This document shows positions 17,719 through 18,426 of a stretch of DNA of 18,426 bases, piece by piece (positions within the stretch are counted from its first letter, which is position 1; each line of letters starts with the position of its first letter). Below the pieces are notes generated by a model that saw nothing but the letters and a program-made list of their open reading frames with translations, searched no databases and was not told the DNA's origin. The position numbers were made by a program, and so were the translations under genes. The DNA comes from Larix sibirica (lineage: Eukaryota; Streptophyta; Pinopsida; Pinales; Pinaceae). The stretch lies in contig NWUY0300031276.1 in NCBI GenBank assembly GCA_004151065.3, positions 21,278-39,703 of the forward strand. The letters run 5' to 3'.

Positions 17719-18317
17719 GCTATTTAAGACCCCAAAATATATAAACTTCAATATACCATGATCTTTATGCCAGTGGAGATAGTCACAAGGGAGTGGTACC
17801 TCCTACTAACATAATGGTTGATTGGTTGTGGGGTGAATGTGCTTGTTGCTTGGATTCCCCCCTCCCTCTATACAAAAATAAAAGAAAATTTATGTCATTG
17901 GAAATACTCTATAGTACCCATTTCACGTGCTTTCTTAAATTTCCGATTACTAAGTTAGAAATGCCTAAAACTTGCTCGTTTTAGAATTGTTTCTAAAACA
18001 AATATACCTCTCTATAACAAATAATTATCCCACATTGGTTGAGAGATATGGCCTACAACAACATATAAATTATAATATACGATGATGAGAGTGGTTCCTA
18101 CTACTAACATAATGGTTAATCAATTCTAGTGTGAATATGCTTGTTGCTTTGCCTTACCCCCTCCCTCTATGCAAAAAGAAAGAAAAAAATATTTCATTGG
18201 CAATACTCCACAGTACCCCTTTCACATGCCTTCCTATAAAATACACATAACTAAATTGAATACGTCTAAAATTTGAGTGTCTTGGAATTATTTCTACAAC
18301 ATAAATATTTCTCTATA
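17719..18317 (-). repeat. Two tandem family X bodies, minus orientation
   Basis: Two units with a period of about 300 bp: CTCTATA near 18010 and 18311, CATAATGGTT near 17811 and 18111, CCCCCTCCCTCTAT near 17859 and 18158, and a CTTTC...CC/CACATGCC block near 17928 and 18221. The reverse complement matches 1118-1800. The unit nearer the second LINE is cut short by the LINE A-tail. Confidence 0.8.
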
Positions 18318-18395
18318 CAAACTTGAGGAGTCAACCCCAAGACCTCCTCCTTGAAGCTCAAAGTAATCAACCACTCAAGCTACTCTGACGAGCTC
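18318..18395 (-). mobile_element. tRNA-like head of family X
   Basis: On the minus strand box A TAGCTTGAGTGG (18371-18382) and box B GGGTTGACTCC (18327-18337) have tRNA-like spacing and lead directly into the first body (TATAGAGAAATATTTATG). This suggests that family X is a tRNA-derived SINE with a repeated body. Confidence 0.6.
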
Positions 18396-18426
18396 TATAT
18401 ATATATATATATATATAAATATATAT
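18396..18426. repeat. (TA)n microsatellite
   Basis: A TA dinucleotide run with one AAA interruption reaches the window end, abutting the tRNA-like head. Confidence 0.95.

Noticed and set aside
1-18426. CRISPR array, bacterial operon or defence system
   Set aside because: No regularly spaced direct repeats, ribosome-binding sites or bacterial gene families are present; the content is plant nuclear retroelements.

Overview
The window looks like a transposon-rich intergenic stretch of a large seed-plant nuclear genome. The evidence is AT-rich sequence, GT-AG-like introns, plant L1-type LINEs carrying a C-terminal RNase H domain, a Copia-type LTR element primed by initiator-Met tRNA, and several tRNA-derived SINE-like repeats. 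The style of the LINE proteins (GPDGWTVEFF before the RT core, a DUF4283-like ORF1) fits a gymnosperm best, but that is inference. No intact protein-coding gene can be demonstrated; nearly all recognisable coding signal is decayed retroelement.

Layout. 1-1100: microsatellites, a G/T-rich stretch with scattered TTAGGG-like words, and unremarkable AT-rich DNA. 1118-1800: tandem copies of a repeat body (family X) on the + strand. 1934-2078: a tRNA-derived SINE (family S). 2080-2528: two exon-like blocks of an unidentified gene, probably a gene fragment. 2840-8187: a 5'-truncated L1-type LINE on the minus strand, delimited by a 19-bp target-site duplication with one mismatch. It holds, in sense order, ORF1 (DUF4283-like plus CCHC knuckle), APE-type endonuclease, reverse transcriptase, zf-RVT and RNase H, broken by several frameshifts and one internal deletion. 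8564-8792 and 11008-11200: two more family S SINEs. 9328-9405: another tRNA-like head on the minus strand. 11339-11477: a long imperfect hairpin. 11918-12816: unique-looking sequence with two weak small-gene candidates and a 26-bp tandem repeat. 12941-16267: a head-to-tail LTR element array on the minus strand (LTR, internal region, LTR, partial internal region); its internal region is a deletion derivative that keeps the leader and only the last 23 codons of a Copia polyprotein. About 16500-17718: a second, more decayed LINE 3' half on the + strand, ending in an A-tail. 17719-18395: family X again, on the minus strand, with two ~300-bp bodies behind a tRNA-like head. 18396-18426: a (TA)n tract.

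The elements relate to one another mainly by nesting and duplication. The first LINE separates the gene fragment from the central repeats, the second LINE abuts and probably interrupts a family X body, and family X lies in opposite orientation at the two ends of the window. Nothing in the window appears able to move by itself; the LINE and LTR copies would need proteins supplied by intact relatives.
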